Source of the DNA: Catenibacterium mitsuokai
GTDB taxonomy: Bacteria > Bacillota_I > Bacilli_A > Erysipelotrichales > Coprobacillaceae
Direction of reading: 5' to 3'
Length of the DNA: 64,000 bases
Assembly (NCBI RefSeq): GCF_025148785.1
Contig: NZ_CP102271.1
Coordinates: 1,211,569 to 1,275,568, forward strand
Every line of letters starts with the position of its first letter. The first letter of the stretch is position 1. Below the pieces are notes generated by a model that searched no databases, was not told the origin of the DNA, and saw only the letters and a list, made by a program, of their open reading frames with translations. The position numbers were made by a program, and so were the translations under genes. Positions 1 through 8,719 of this stretch are shown piece by piece.

Positions 1-122
1 TATTCTAAAATATATTTTTTTAACACCTTTTTAAAGGCATTATAAAACCTCTATTCAAGACATAAGTTGAATAGATAGTGTATAATAGACATATCTTTGA
101 TACATAGAAAGGACGAATAATA

Positions 123-1265
123 ATGAGATTATTTCATTTATCTGATCTTCATATTGGCTTAAAGCTGATGAATAGAGACTTAATTGAAGATCAACAATAT
201 ATACTTGATAAAATTGTACGTTATGCAAAAGAAAGACAACCGGATGCAATTATGATTGCAGGAGATATTTATGATAAGGCTGTTCCTAGTGCTGAAGCAG
301 TGAGTTTATTTGATGATTTTGTGACTTCTTTAAAGGAAGCAGTACCCCAATCTACTATTATGATGATTTCTGGTAATCATGATAGTGCTCCTAGAATAGA
401 TTGTTTTAGACAGGTACTACTTAAACAGAACCTCTATATGGTAGGTAACCCTCCTGAAAAAGAAGAAGATCATATTGAAAGAATTACTTTAAATGACAAT
501 TATGGACCTGTACATTTCTACCTTCTTCCTTTTGTGAAGCCATCCATGGTTAAAAACATTATAGGCACTAACGATGGAAGAAATTATTCTTATAATGAAA
601 CACTTAAAAAATTAATAGAAAGAGAAGAAATAAATACAGAGGATAGAAATGTATTGATTTCTCATCAGTTTTATTTACCTGTTAATAAGAAAGCAGAAGA
701 TATAGAACGTGCAGATTCTGAAATACGTACTGCAGGTAATATTGATGAAGTGAGTGGAGAAGTTTTACTTCCTTTTGATTATGCGGCATTAGGGCATATT
801 CATAAGCCTATGAAGGTAGGAAGTGACTTGTATCGTTATTGTGGGACACCTCTCGCTTATTCTATGAGTGAGGCAGGACAAGATAAAGGTATTATTGAAA
901 TAGAAATGAAAGAGAAGGGGGTTGTAGAAACACAGGTTCTTCCTTTAAAACCACTCCATGAATTAAGAATTATTGAAGGGGAATTAAAGGATGTATTAGA
1001 ACAGTCTTGTGATGATTTTGTGAGAGTAGTACTTACAGATAAACAGGACCTCAATGTCTTTGAAATGCAGGAGAAGTTAAAGAACGCCTTTCCTCGATTA
1101 TTAGAAATTAGAAGAGAAAATATAAGAAAGAATAACTATCAGGCAGTCGTGAAGAAGGATGTCAAAATGGATCCATTTTCTTTATGTACTGATTTCTTAA
1201 ATGGTGTTGATGAAGAAGAAAAAGAACTTCTAGAAGATATTATCAACCATGTGAAGGGAGTATAA
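123..1265 (+). CDS. sbcD: Exonuclease SbcD (Mre11-type nuclease subunit)
   Basis: This is the metallophosphoesterase nuclease subunit of the SbcCD complex, which opens hairpins and trims blocked double-strand ends. The calcineurin-like metal motifs are visible in order: DLHIG near residues 8-12, GDIYD near 47-51, GNHD near 85-88 and GHIHK near 224. The length of 380 residues is normal for the family. An AAAGGA ribosome site precedes the ATG, and a TATAAT box lies at 81-86. The gene is followed after one base by sbcC, so the two form an operon. The family is certain from the motifs and the pairing. Confidence 0.95.
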   Translation: MRLFHLSDLHIGLKLMNRDLIEDQQYILDKIVRYAKERQPDAIMIAGDIYDKAVPSAEAVSLFDDFVTSLKEAVPQSTIMMISGNHDSAPRIDCFRQVLLKQNLYMVGNPPEKEEDHIERITLNDNYGPVHFYLLPFVKPSMVKNIIGTNDGRNYSYNETLKKLIEREEINTEDRNVLISHQFYLPVNKKAEDIERADSEIRTAGNIDEVSGEVLLPFDYAALGHIHKPMKVGSDLYRYCGTPLAYSMSEAGQDKGIIEIEMKEKGVVETQVLPLKPLHELRIIEGELKDVLEQSCDDFVRVVLTDKQDLNVFEMQEKLKNAFPRLLEIRRENIRKNNYQAVVKKDVKMDPFSLCTDFLNGVDEEEKELLEDIINHVKGV

Positions 1266-1266
1266 T

Positions 1267-4200
1267 ATGAAGCCTATTAAACTTGTAATGGAAGCTTTTG
1301 GTTCCTATGCATCTAAAACTATTATTGACTTTAGTGAACCAAATCAGAACTTATTCTTAATCACTGGAGATACTGGCGCAGGTAAAACGACAATCTTTGA
1401 TGCAATCGTATTTGCTTTATATGGTGAAAGCAGTTCGACTCTTAATAAAAAGACAGGAACTCTTTTGCAGAGCCAATTTGCCTCATTAGACGTCAAACCC
1501 TATGTAGAACTTACTTTCTCTCAAGGTTATGGCGATGATGAAAAGATTTATACGATTCATCGTATTCCTCAACATTATACTTATTATAAAGCAGGGGCTA
1601 AAAAGGGCTTGAGAAAAGAGAAAGCTGAATCTGGAAGTATCGCATTAATGATGCCGGATGGGTCTGAGTATCCGCAGAAGGAAGCCAATAAGAAGATTAT
1701 TGATATTGTTCATTTGACTAAGGAACAGTTCATGCAGGTCGCAATGATTGCTCAGGGTGAGTTCATGGATGTATTACGTAAGACATCGAATGAAAAGAAG
1801 GAAATCTTTAGAAAACTTTTCCATACAGAAATCTATAATGATATTGTAGAAGAACTCAATCAACGTAGAAAAGAAACTGAGAAGAGTATTGGTGATATCA
1901 AGACAAAATGTATGAGTGAAGCAGGACATTTAAGTGTGGATGAAGGATATGAACAATTGGTGTTCTATATTGAAGCAATTAAAAGAGGAGAAATCAGTTA
2001 CTTAGATGAACTTGTACAAGAATTAGAAGTTTATTGTAAGATTCAGGAAGAAAAACTGAATGAACAGAAACAATCTTTAAATGAAACTGAAAAATTAAAG
2101 GAAGAGAAGAAGTTTCAGTTAGATAAGGGAAGAGAACTGATTGATGCTTATTCAAATTTGGAAGTAGCCAGTAAACAGTTAACTGCTTTAGTTGCTCATA
2201 AAGAAGTAATTGAAAATAACTATAAGATGGCGTCAACAATTGATCATGCTTATAAGATCAAACAGGCATATGATGCTTATGTAGACGCTGATAAGCAATT
2301 GAAATTAACGCAAAGTAAACTCGATGAAGAGTTAAAAAGAGAGCCTGAACTGCGTTCAAAGTATGAAGAACTAAAAGAAAAGGATAATCGTGCTGATATA
2401 AAACACGAAGAATTTGTTAGATATTGTACACAAGAAACGGATAAAACGAAGAAAGATTTAGATAATAGAAAAACATTAAGTGATAAAACAAAAGAAATAT
2501 CTGATATCAATAAACATACAGATGATTCTATTGAACAGCTGAATCATATAAAGAATTCTAAGAAATCATTAGTTAAGAAGCAGGAAGAAGGCAAAAAAGA
2601 ATTAGACACTTTAAAAGATGTTGATACAGAAGCCGTTGTATTAGAGTCACAGCGTAAAGATTTCAAACTGAAGGTGGAATCTTATAATCAGCTAGTCAAA
2701 GATTTCAACAGTATTCAAATTAAAGAAAAAGAATTCATCACTACGCAGCATAACTATGCACGTTTAAGTGAAAACTATGGAAAGAAGAATCATATATATG
2801 AAGAGGCAAATAAGATCTTCCTAGATGCACAGGCAGGTATATTGGCTTCTACTCTTGTAGAAGGGACTCCTTGTCCTGTGTGTGGTTCTATCCATCATCC
2901 ATCTCCTGCCTGCTTAAAAGAGGGTAAGGTACCAACCAAAGAAGAATTAAAAGATTTAAGAGAGACAAAAGATCAGGCGCTCATCTTAATGCAGAAAGAA
3001 AGTGCTAAGGCTTCTTCTTTAAAGACAACATTGGATGATATGAAAACAAAATATGATCTAGATTTAAGCAAGCTTGGTGCGATACTTGAATGTGATAATG
3101 ATCTAGAATTATTTGAAAAGACATTGGTGAATGAAAAACAGATATTACAACAACAGGCTGATCATTTAAGAGATAAGAAAGAACGTTTCAATGAATTAAA
3201 TACACTTCTTGAAAGTATTGATATAAAGTTGAAACAATATGAAGAGAAGGAAACTGCAATCACTGAGGCGATTCATCAATATGAAGTCAAGAAAGCTTCT
3301 CTTGATACAACTATTTCGCAATTAAAGAATCAGTTAAGCTATGCATCAGTAGAAGAAGCACAGAAGGCTTTAGATAAACTTATAAAGGATCAAGAGGCAG
3401 AAGATATTGCCTATAAGTTATTTAAACAGAAAGTGAGTGCTTCTCAAACAGCCTATGATAAGTGTCATACATTGATTAACACTTATAATGAATCTCTTCC
3501 ACGATTAAAAGAAAGAGTTGAACAGGCAGATAACCATTATTCTCATCTAGTCGAAGAACTTCAGTGTGATGACTGGCAGAATATTATTTCAAAGTATCAG
3601 GAAAAAGATATTCAGCAGTTTAATGAACAGTATATTAGCTATACAAGAAAGTTTTCTGAATATACTTCTAAGAAGGAAACAATTGAAAAAGGAATTAATG
3701 GACAGCCATGTCCTGAACTTACTGTATTAGAAAATGAATACAATCAGGCAATGGATACTTATAAAAATCAAGCGGGTGTTGTACAGGTATTAGAACATAA
3801 TTATACAAATAACAACGAATCATTAAATACCTTAGATGATATAGTGACTCATGCGAAAAAGCTGATTCATAAGAATCATCAATTGACAACTTTATATAAT
3901 CAGCTTTCAGGTAATGTATCGGGATCTAGAATGGATTTAGAAACCTACGTTCAAAGAACATATCTAGAACGTATTCTTGTTGAAGCCAACAGACGTTTCT
4001 ATGACATGTCTGCTGGTCAATATGAATTACATTTAAAGAATATTGAACAGGCGGGAGAAGGTAAAAACAAAGGGCTGGACTTAATGGTTTATTCTTTTGT
4101 GACTGATTCTGAAAGAGAAATTAATACATTGTCCGGTGGAGAATCATTTATGGCTGCACTTTCTTTAGCTTTAGGTATGGCAGATGAGATCAAGGAAAGT

Positions 4201-4422
4201 GCTGCAGGTATTGATTTAGATATCATGTTTATTGATGAAGGTTTTGGCTCTCTCGACGATCATTCAAGAGATGAAGCTGTTAAAGTACTTATGGATATGT
4301 CAGAAGGAACTAAGCTGATTGGTATTATTTCTCACGTATCAGAATTAAAACAGGAAATAGAAGATCAATTAGTTGTCTCAAAAGATGACAATGGTTCCCA
4401 TGTAAAATGGCAGATCAGCTAA
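1267..4422 (+). CDS. sbcC: Exonuclease SbcC (Rad50-type SMC ATPase)
   Basis: This is the ATPase and tether subunit of SbcCD. An N-terminal Walker A motif (GDTGAGKTT, residues about 34-42) begins two long charged coiled-coil arms. The arms meet at the zinc hook CPVCGSIHHP around residue 540. The ABC signature LSGGESF lies near 954, and Walker B with the D-loop (FIDEGFGSLD) near 988. At 1051 residues the length is normal. The start is one base after the sbcD stop, with GGGAG as ribosome site, so translation is coupled to sbcD. Confidence 0.95.
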   Translation: MKPIKLVMEAFGSYASKTIIDFSEPNQNLFLITGDTGAGKTTIFDAIVFALYGESSSTLNKKTGTLLQSQFASLDVKPYVELTFSQGYGDDEKIYTIHRIPQHYTYYKAGAKKGLRKEKAESGSIALMMPDGSEYPQKEANKKIIDIVHLTKEQFMQVAMIAQGEFMDVLRKTSNEKKEIFRKLFHTEIYNDIVEELNQRRKETEKSIGDIKTKCMSEAGHLSVDEGYEQLVFYIEAIKRGEISYLDELVQELEVYCKIQEEKLNEQKQSLNETEKLKEEKKFQLDKGRELIDAYSNLEVASKQLTALVAHKEVIENNYKMASTIDHAYKIKQAYDAYVDADKQLKLTQSKLDEELKREPELRSKYEELKEKDNRADIKHEEFVRYCTQETDKTKKDLDNRKTLSDKTKEISDINKHTDDSIEQLNHIKNSKKSLVKKQEEGKKELDTLKDVDTEAVVLESQRKDFKLKVESYNQLVKDFNSIQIKEKEFITTQHNYARLSENYGKKNHIYEEANKIFLDAQAGILASTLVEGTPCPVCGSIHHPSPACLKEGKVPTKEELKDLRETKDQALILMQKESAKASSLKTTLDDMKTKYDLDLSKLGAILECDNDLELFEKTLVNEKQILQQQADHLRDKKERFNELNTLLESIDIKLKQYEEKETAITEAIHQYEVKKASLDTTISQLKNQLSYASVEEAQKALDKLIKDQEAEDIAYKLFKQKVSASQTAYDKCHTLINTYNESLPRLKERVEQADNHYSHLVEELQCDDWQNIISKYQEKDIQQFNEQYISYTRKFSEYTSKKETIEKGINGQPCPELTVLENEYNQAMDTYKNQAGVVQVLEHNYTNNNESLNTLDDIVTHAKKLIHKNHQLTTLYNQLSGNVSGSRMDLETYVQRTYLERILVEANRRFYDMSAGQYELHLKNIEQAGEGKNKGLDLMVYSFVTDSEREINTLSGGESFMAALSLALGMADEIKESAAGIDLDIMFIDEGFGSLDDHSRDEAVKVLMDMSEGTKLIGIISHVSELKQEIEDQLVVSKDDNGSHVKWQIS

Positions 4423-4478
4423 AAAAGATTGTCGTATGATATACACTTATGGCATAATGAGTGTGCGAGGTAAATACA

Positions 4479-4742
4479 ATGAAAAATATTATTACACTAA
4501 AAGATGCATCGGGTACAGATATTGAATTCAAGATGCTTGATCAATTCACTCATGAAGAGCGTACATATGTCGTCCTTATGCCACATAATGAATCTACAAC
4601 TCAGGTCTCTATCTATGAAGTAGTGCCTACTAAAGATGAGGGTGTAGATGGCTTATTAGGTATCACACCGGAATTGACTAATGTTCTCTTTGAAGTATTC
4701 AAAGAAAGAAACAAAGATAAATTCAATTTTGTAGAAGAATAG
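4479..4742 (+). CDS. DUF1292 family protein
   Basis: This small acidic protein of 87 residues has the alternating beta-strand pattern of DUF1292 proteins, which are common in Firmicutes and have no settled function. The ATG at 4479 is chosen because GAGG lies eight bases upstream; an upstream in-frame start lacks such a site. A possible promoter, TTGTCG (4429-4434), 18 bp, CATAAT (4453-4458), lies between sbcC and this gene. A strong terminator overlaps the stop codon, so it is probably its own transcription unit or the end of the sbcDC operon. Confidence 0.75.
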   Translation: MKNIITLKDASGTDIEFKMLDQFTHEERTYVVLMPHNESTTQVSIYEVVPTKDEGVDGLLGITPELTNVLFEVFKERNKDKFNFVEE

Positions 4743-4764
4743 GCGATTGCCTATTCTTTTTTTT
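4737..4764 (+). terminator. Rho-independent terminator after the DUF1292 gene
   Basis: The arms GAATAGGC (4737-4744) and GCCTATTC (4749-4756) form a perfect 8-bp stem with a GATT loop, followed by eight T residues. The left arm contains the stop codon of the gene. Confidence 0.9.
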
Positions 4765-4907
4765 CTGGAAGTCATTATTTGTGCATGATATTTCTAATTG
4801 TATACATAAAGAGAATATAAATAAAAAATAGTTATATTTGGGTGTTGTAATATATAATTGTTACTGTATAATAGAGTATGGCATTGAAAGAGGGGAAGCA
4901 TTATCTT

Positions 4908-5072
4908 ATGAAAGAAGAGAAAAAGACAAATGCTGATTATAATGGGGAAGATAATCAGTTCAAATGCCAAAAGAAATTCTCCAATATACATATGATGAGA
5001 AATGGCTATCAGTATTCTGATCGTTACCTTGTCGTCAAGGCATCTCATTATATGCAAAAAAGGAAGCTGTAA
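4908..5072 (+). CDS. Small hypothetical protein
   Basis: A 54-residue hydrophilic, lysine-rich reading frame lies between two terminators. A purine-rich GAGGGGAAG stretch lies about ten bases before the ATG at 4908; an alternative ATG in frame at 4878 adds ten residues. TATAAT occurs at about 4866. It ends within the left arm of a strong terminator, as short real genes often do. No family is recognised, and it could be a chance frame in a transcribed leader. Confidence 0.4.
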   Translation: MKEEKKTNADYNGEDNQFKCQKKFSNIHMMRNGYQYSDRYLVVKASHYMQKRKL

Positions 5073-5107
5073 GGTTCTTAATTGAGCCTTACAGCTTCTT
5101 CTATTTT
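5063..5107 (+). terminator. Rho-independent terminator
   Basis: The perfect 12-bp arms GAAGCTGTAAGG (5063-5074) and CCTTACAGCTTC (5087-5098) flank a 12-base loop and are followed by a T-rich tract. This isolates the tubulin-like gene downstream. Confidence 0.9.
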
Positions 5108-5182
5108 TCATTGTAATGTGTATAAAATATGTTAGAATAGTGAAGGTTAAATTATTTGTGGTAAGAAATGGAGGATAATTTT

Positions 5183-5920
5183 ATGGGGCTACAATCTAGT
5201 AGAAACATGAATCTCGCAGATCCTATTATTATTGCAGGATTAGGAGGACTTGGTGGCGGTGTCATTGATTCCTTAAAAGGTAAAATAAAAAATGATTATG
5301 ATGATATAAATAGAGTAGAAATGAGAATTGTGGATATGACTTCTCATGTTAAGAAAACACATATAACAAATGATGAAATCATTATCCTAGATCCTCGTGG
5401 AACAGATTGTGACAGAACACTTGGACAGAGCATCTTTAGAGATGAAAAGGTTTATGAAGGTATTAGAAGTGAATTTAAGACACTTATTGAGAAGATGATC
5501 TCTATTGCTGGAGAAGATCATATTAATGTATTGATCGCATCTGGTATTGTTGGTGGTACTGGCGGAGGCATCTTTGTTGATTTCACTTATATGATTCATG
5601 ATTTGTTTAGGGAATGCCATCATAAGAACTATAGTATTTGTGCTTATATGTTTGATGCTGAAAGCACGGATGATCAGGATGAAAAGAATCAACAGATGAA
5701 GCGAAATGGTCAGGAAGCTTTAGAAGAATTACAACATAATATGAATATCACTACGCAGGAACATCTTTATCATGCAACAATCGGACAAAGAGAAATCACT
5801 TGCAGAAAGACATTATTTGAAGAATATAAACACATTTCTTTTTGTCTAGGTGATGATGATAAACTCGATGACTTAAAAAAGCGTATGAGTACATTAATGA
5901 TTGAAGAATTCTTATACTAA
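5183..5920 (+). CDS. Short tubulin/FtsZ-superfamily GTPase-like protein
   Basis: The protein has the nucleotide-binding signature of the tubulin superfamily. A glycine-rich first loop (AGLGGLGGG) follows the first strand, an RGTDCDRTLGQS segment stands where FtsZ-like proteins have their base-contacting loop, and VGGTGGGIF occupies the place of the tubulin signature GGGTG(S/T)G. It resembles the 'tubulin-like' bacterial family rather than FtsZ. Those proteins are usually much longer; this one stops at 245 residues, so the C-terminal activation domain appears to be missing. ATG 5183 has GGAGG eight bases upstream and is preferred over the ATG at 5168. The gene stands alone, and its stop overlaps the convergent repressor gene by nine bases. 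GTP binding is inferred; partner and role are unknown. Confidence 0.6.
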   Translation: MGLQSSRNMNLADPIIIAGLGGLGGGVIDSLKGKIKNDYDDINRVEMRIVDMTSHVKKTHITNDEIIILDPRGTDCDRTLGQSIFRDEKVYEGIRSEFKTLIEKMISIAGEDHINVLIASGIVGGTGGGIFVDFTYMIHDLFRECHHKNYSICAYMFDAESTDDQDEKNQQMKRNGQEALEELQHNMNITTQEHLYHATIGQREITCRKTLFEEYKHISFCLGDDDKLDDLKKRMSTLMIEEFLY

Positions 5921-6508
5921 ATCAGAACGACTATATAATGCTTTTCCAATAATTTCTACAGGAAGACTTTTTACTTCTTCCTTAGAATAATAACGTGCAT
6001 CTACAGAAGGGTTAGCTGGCTGTAAAATCAGTAACCCTTCTTTTTTTATAACCTTTTTTACAGTCACTTCACTACGTCCTATTAAGACGACCGCAATTGT
6101 TCCACTTGGTACATCCTGACATTTCTTGACATATAAAAGATCACCATCATGAATATGTGCCCCCGACATAGAATCTCCCACGACACGTAAAAAGAAATCA
6201 CCACGATAATAATCATCCTGTGTGACCTGTTCATACCCTTCAAAGTTTTCATCAATAAGCAAGTCATAACCTGCTTTAACTTCTCCCAGCACGGGCTTTT
6301 CAAAACGTTCTTCATTATTAATAAGTGATTCTACATCAGCGCCTAATATAAAAGAGAGTTTTTCTATGACTTCAGGATTGGTTACTTTTGTATCTCCTTT
6401 TAACCATCTAGTAACAGTTGAACGATTTACGCCTAACTGCTTCGCAATATACTCATTTGATACACCCATCTTTTCCTTATACTTTTTTAGATAATCTTTA
6501 AAATTCAT
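5912..6508 (-). CDS. HTH/S24-peptidase repressor (LexA/CI-like, self-cleaving)
   Basis: The N-terminal XRE helix-turn-helix covers residues about 5-60, and an S24 peptidase domain follows. All parts needed for RecA-stimulated self-cleavage are present: an Ala79-Gly80 scissile bond in EVKAGYD, the catalytic Ser113 in GDSM, and the catalytic Lys151 in VTVKK. The ATG at 6508 is preferred because GAGGTGG lies just upstream; a GTG nine bases earlier overlaps that site. It diverges from the Y-family polymerase gene. GGTGCA motifs overlap the -35 boxes of both promoters, so it probably represses itself and the polymerase and is inactivated by DNA damage. This regulatory reading is inferred from motif position. 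Confidence 0.85.
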   Translation of the reverse strand: MNFKDYLKKYKEKMGVSNEYIAKQLGVNRSTVTRWLKGDTKVTNPEVIEKLSFILGADVESLINNEERFEKPVLGEVKAGYDLLIDENFEGYEQVTQDDYYRGDFFLRVVGDSMSGAHIHDGDLLYVKKCQDVPSGTIAVVLIGRSEVTVKKVIKKEGLLILQPANPSVDARYYSKEEVKSLPVEIIGKALYSRSDLV

Positions 6509-6529
6509 TGAATCCACCTCTTTTTAGGC

Positions 6530-6637
6530 ATTATACAATAAATTACATTTTGGTGCAATGAAATGCGTCACTCAATGTATGTACATCATCAATATGGTGC
6601 AAAACAGATTGAAATATGCACCACCACTTACTATAAT
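6530..6637. promoter_or_regulatory. Divergent promoters with GGTGCA operator boxes
   Basis: The rightward promoter is TTGAAA (6609-6614), 17 bp, TATAAT (6632-6637), ahead of the polymerase gene. The leftward promoter, read on the minus strand, is TTGCAC (6558-6553), 17 bp, TATAAT (6535-6530), ahead of the S24 repressor. GGTGCA occurs at 6552-6557 and 6596-6601, and its complement TGCACC at 6617-6622. The first lies on the leftward -35, and the other two form an inverted pair flanking the rightward -35. The boxes are seen directly; binding by the S24 repressor is inferred. Confidence 0.75.
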
Positions 6638-6660
6638 AGTGATAACAGGAAGGAGAGAAA

Positions 6661-7920
6661 ATGATGAATAAAGTATATCTATGTATTGATTTGAAAACTT
6701 TCTTTGCATCTGTAGAATGCAGTGAAAGACATCTTGATCCCTTTAAGACAAATCTTGTTGTTGTGGATCCAACAAGAGGTAATGGTGCTTTGTGTCTCGC
6801 AATTACACCTAAGATGAAAAGCATGGGGATTCATAATCGTTGTCGTATATTTGAGATTCCTAAAGGGGTTGAGTACATCACTGCCATGCCTCGTATGCAT
6901 CTCTATATGGAATATTCAGCACGTATTTATCGTATTTATTGTCGTTTTGTCTCATCGGATGATATTCATGTTTATTCTATTGATGAATGTTTTATTGATA
7001 TCTCGTCTTATATGCATCTTTATCATAAGAGTGCGAAAGAGTTTGCGAAAATGTTGATGAAAGCAGTATTTGACGAGACGCATATTACTGCGACTTGTGG
7101 AATAGGAACCAATCTCTATCTTGCGAAAGTCGCCCTTGATATTATTTCTAAGCATACGAAAGAGAATATCGGCATACTTGATGAAGAACGTTATCAGAAA
7201 TACTTATGGCATCATTTGCCAATTACTGATTTCTGGCATATGGGAAGTGGAACAGCCAATCATCTATTAAGACTAGGTGTGGTGGATATGCATGGTATTA
7301 CACAGATTCCTGAAGAGGTGCTCTATAAGGAGTTTGGGATTAATGCTGAATATATAATTGATCATGCCTGGGGACGAGAATCGGCTACAATTGCTTCTAT
7401 TAAGAAGTATCGTCCTAAGAATGAATCAGTCAATAATTCACAGGTTCTCTTTTCTGATTATGAATATGAGGATGCCTTACTTGTTGTGAAAGAGATGGTT
7501 GAATTGAATGTTTTAAGACTTGTTGAATCACATCTTGTCACAAATCATATTAGTCTTTATATCGGTTATTCACGTACAGATGGCGGGGGATGGACAGGAG
7601 GTTCAAGGAAGTTGACTGTTTGTACGAATTCCTTGAATATTCTTATGGATGAATTCATCTCTCTTTATCATCTAAAAGTCAAGAAGGGTAGAATGATCAG
7701 ACAGATTTCTATTTCTTTTGGAGATATTTTAGATGAGTGCCATGAATCCTATGATTTATTTAGTGATATAGAGGCATTAGAGGAAGAAAAGAAGCTGCAG
7801 AGAGCGATTGTCTCTATTCGTCATAAGTATGGGAAAAATGCAATATTAAAACTTATGAATAAACAGGAAAAAGCAACTACAGAGAAGAGAAATACATTAA
7901 TAGGAGGTCATAATGCCTAA
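6661..7920 (+). CDS. Y-family DNA polymerase (UvrX/DinB/UmuC type)
   Basis: This is a translesion DNA polymerase. The palm-domain metal ligands are visible as Asp10 in YLCIDLKTFFASVE and Asp108-Glu109 in YSIDECFID. Little-finger-type sequence follows, and the length of 419 residues fits the family. AAGGAGAG lies just before ATG 6661. The stop overlaps the downstream YolD-like gene by eight bases, an arrangement known for the uvrX-yolD pairs of Bacillus phages and mobile elements. The promoter carries boxes likely bound by the divergent self-cleaving repressor, implying induction by DNA damage. Confidence 0.9.
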   Translation: MMNKVYLCIDLKTFFASVECSERHLDPFKTNLVVVDPTRGNGALCLAITPKMKSMGIHNRCRIFEIPKGVEYITAMPRMHLYMEYSARIYRIYCRFVSSDDIHVYSIDECFIDISSYMHLYHKSAKEFAKMLMKAVFDETHITATCGIGTNLYLAKVALDIISKHTKENIGILDEERYQKYLWHHLPITDFWHMGSGTANHLLRLGVVDMHGITQIPEEVLYKEFGINAEYIIDHAWGRESATIASIKKYRPKNESVNNSQVLFSDYEYEDALLVVKEMVELNVLRLVESHLVTNHISLYIGYSRTDGGGWTGGSRKLTVCTNSLNILMDEFISLYHLKVKKGRMIRQISISFGDILDECHESYDLFSDIEALEEEKKLQRAIVSIRHKYGKNAILKLMNKQEKATTEKRNTLIGGHNA

Positions 7921-8215
7921 GAAGGTGGATCGTGCACGCTTGTTTTTAAGTTTTGATGCACTTAAAGGATTTAAAGAACTGCTTATAGAAGATACATCTG
8001 TTCCAAGAAAAGAACTATGCGAAGATCAATATTATGAATTGGATTGGAAGATTCATCAGTTAAAGGAAGGTGATCAAGTAGAGGTCATCTATTATACTGG
8101 TTCATCTTATTCAAAAATCACAGGAATTGTACAATCTATCAACCTCACTCATCACTATATCTATATAAATAATCATAAAATACAGCTAATGAATATCTGT
8201 TCATTAGAACTATAA
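7913..8215 (+). CDS. YolD-like protein
   Basis: This 100-residue protein begins MPKKVDRARLFLSFDALKGF, the usual YolD start, and ends in a beta-rich domain. YolD-like proteins are encoded next to Y-family polymerases and are thought to be UmuD-like partners, although the biochemistry is poorly known. Its start overlaps the polymerase gene by eight bases, with AGGAGG upstream inside that gene, so translation is coupled. Confidence 0.8.
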   Translation: MPKKVDRARLFLSFDALKGFKELLIEDTSVPRKELCEDQYYELDWKIHQLKEGDQVEVIYYTGSSYSKITGIVQSINLTHHYIYINNHKIQLMNICSLEL

Positions 8216-8306
8216 TGTGTTCTTTTTTCATGCCCAATCTTTTGCCACACCTTTCTTTATTAAAAGTTGTACAGATATAATAAGTATAGAAGGGGAAGTG
8301 AGGCGT

Positions 8307-8630
8307 GTGCTGAATTATCAAAAATTGTTGATGCCTTATAAGAATTTTAAAGGGGATCCTATTATCGTTTATGCATTTTCACACAATCGGTCTTATACAC
8401 TTTCTGATCAGGCATCCACTATCGCAAATATTGCGGATGCATATCAGTTGGACGCTGATATGAAGGAGAAAATTTCTGCTATCTGTTATATGCATGATGC
8501 ACAGATCAGTAAAAATGAAATCATTATGATGATTGATGATGATGAACTTTATACAAAGCTCAATGAGTATGGGAAAATGTTATTGGAAATAGAAAATCTA
8601 TTCACACAGGGAAGTGCATATTCACAATGA
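8307..8630 (+). CDS. Hypothetical protein
   Basis: About 107 acidic residues, mostly predicted helix, without a recognised domain. The GTG at 8307 is chosen because AGGGGA lies ten bases upstream; GTG 8298 is too close to that site, and the longer frame from 8217 runs over a TATAAT at about 8276-8281 that looks like its promoter. A strong hairpin terminator overlaps the 3' end, so it is a single-gene unit. The neighbours give no clue to function. Confidence 0.6.
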   Translation: MLNYQKLLMPYKNFKGDPIIVYAFSHNRSYTLSDQASTIANIADAYQLDADMKEKISAICYMHDAQISKNEIIMMIDDDELYTKLNEYGKMLLEIENLFTQGSAYSQ

Positions 8631-8646
8631 TGTGCACTTTTTTATT
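8613..8646 (+). terminator. Rho-independent terminator
   Basis: AAGTGCA (8613-8619) pairs with TGCACTT (8634-8640), followed by a run of T. The stem includes the last codons and stop of the preceding gene. Confidence 0.8.
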
Positions 8647-8660
8647 TATTCGAGGAATAT

Positions 8661-8697
8661 GATAGATATTTTTAAAAAGTCTATCATGTGCTATAAT
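8661..8697 (+). promoter_or_regulatory. Promoter with dyad operator for the Panacea-type gene pair
   Basis: An extended -10 box, TGC-TATAAT, ends at 8697, with only a weak -35. The inverted repeat GATAGA (8661-8666) / TCTATC (8680-8685) spans the -35 region. This suits autoregulation by the HTH-bearing protein encoded next, which is an inference from position. Confidence 0.5.
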
Positions 8698-8719
8698 GGA
8701 TGTGAAGAAGGTGAATAAG

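Noticed and set aside
55-249. Minus-strand frame over the sbcD start
   Set aside because: It covers the sbcD promoter and first codons, has no ribosome site and no recognisable protein character.
4794-5111. Minus-strand 105-residue frame opposite the small gene at 4,908
   Set aside because: It is hydrophobic only because it reads an AT-rich gap backwards; it has no ribosome site and runs through a terminator.
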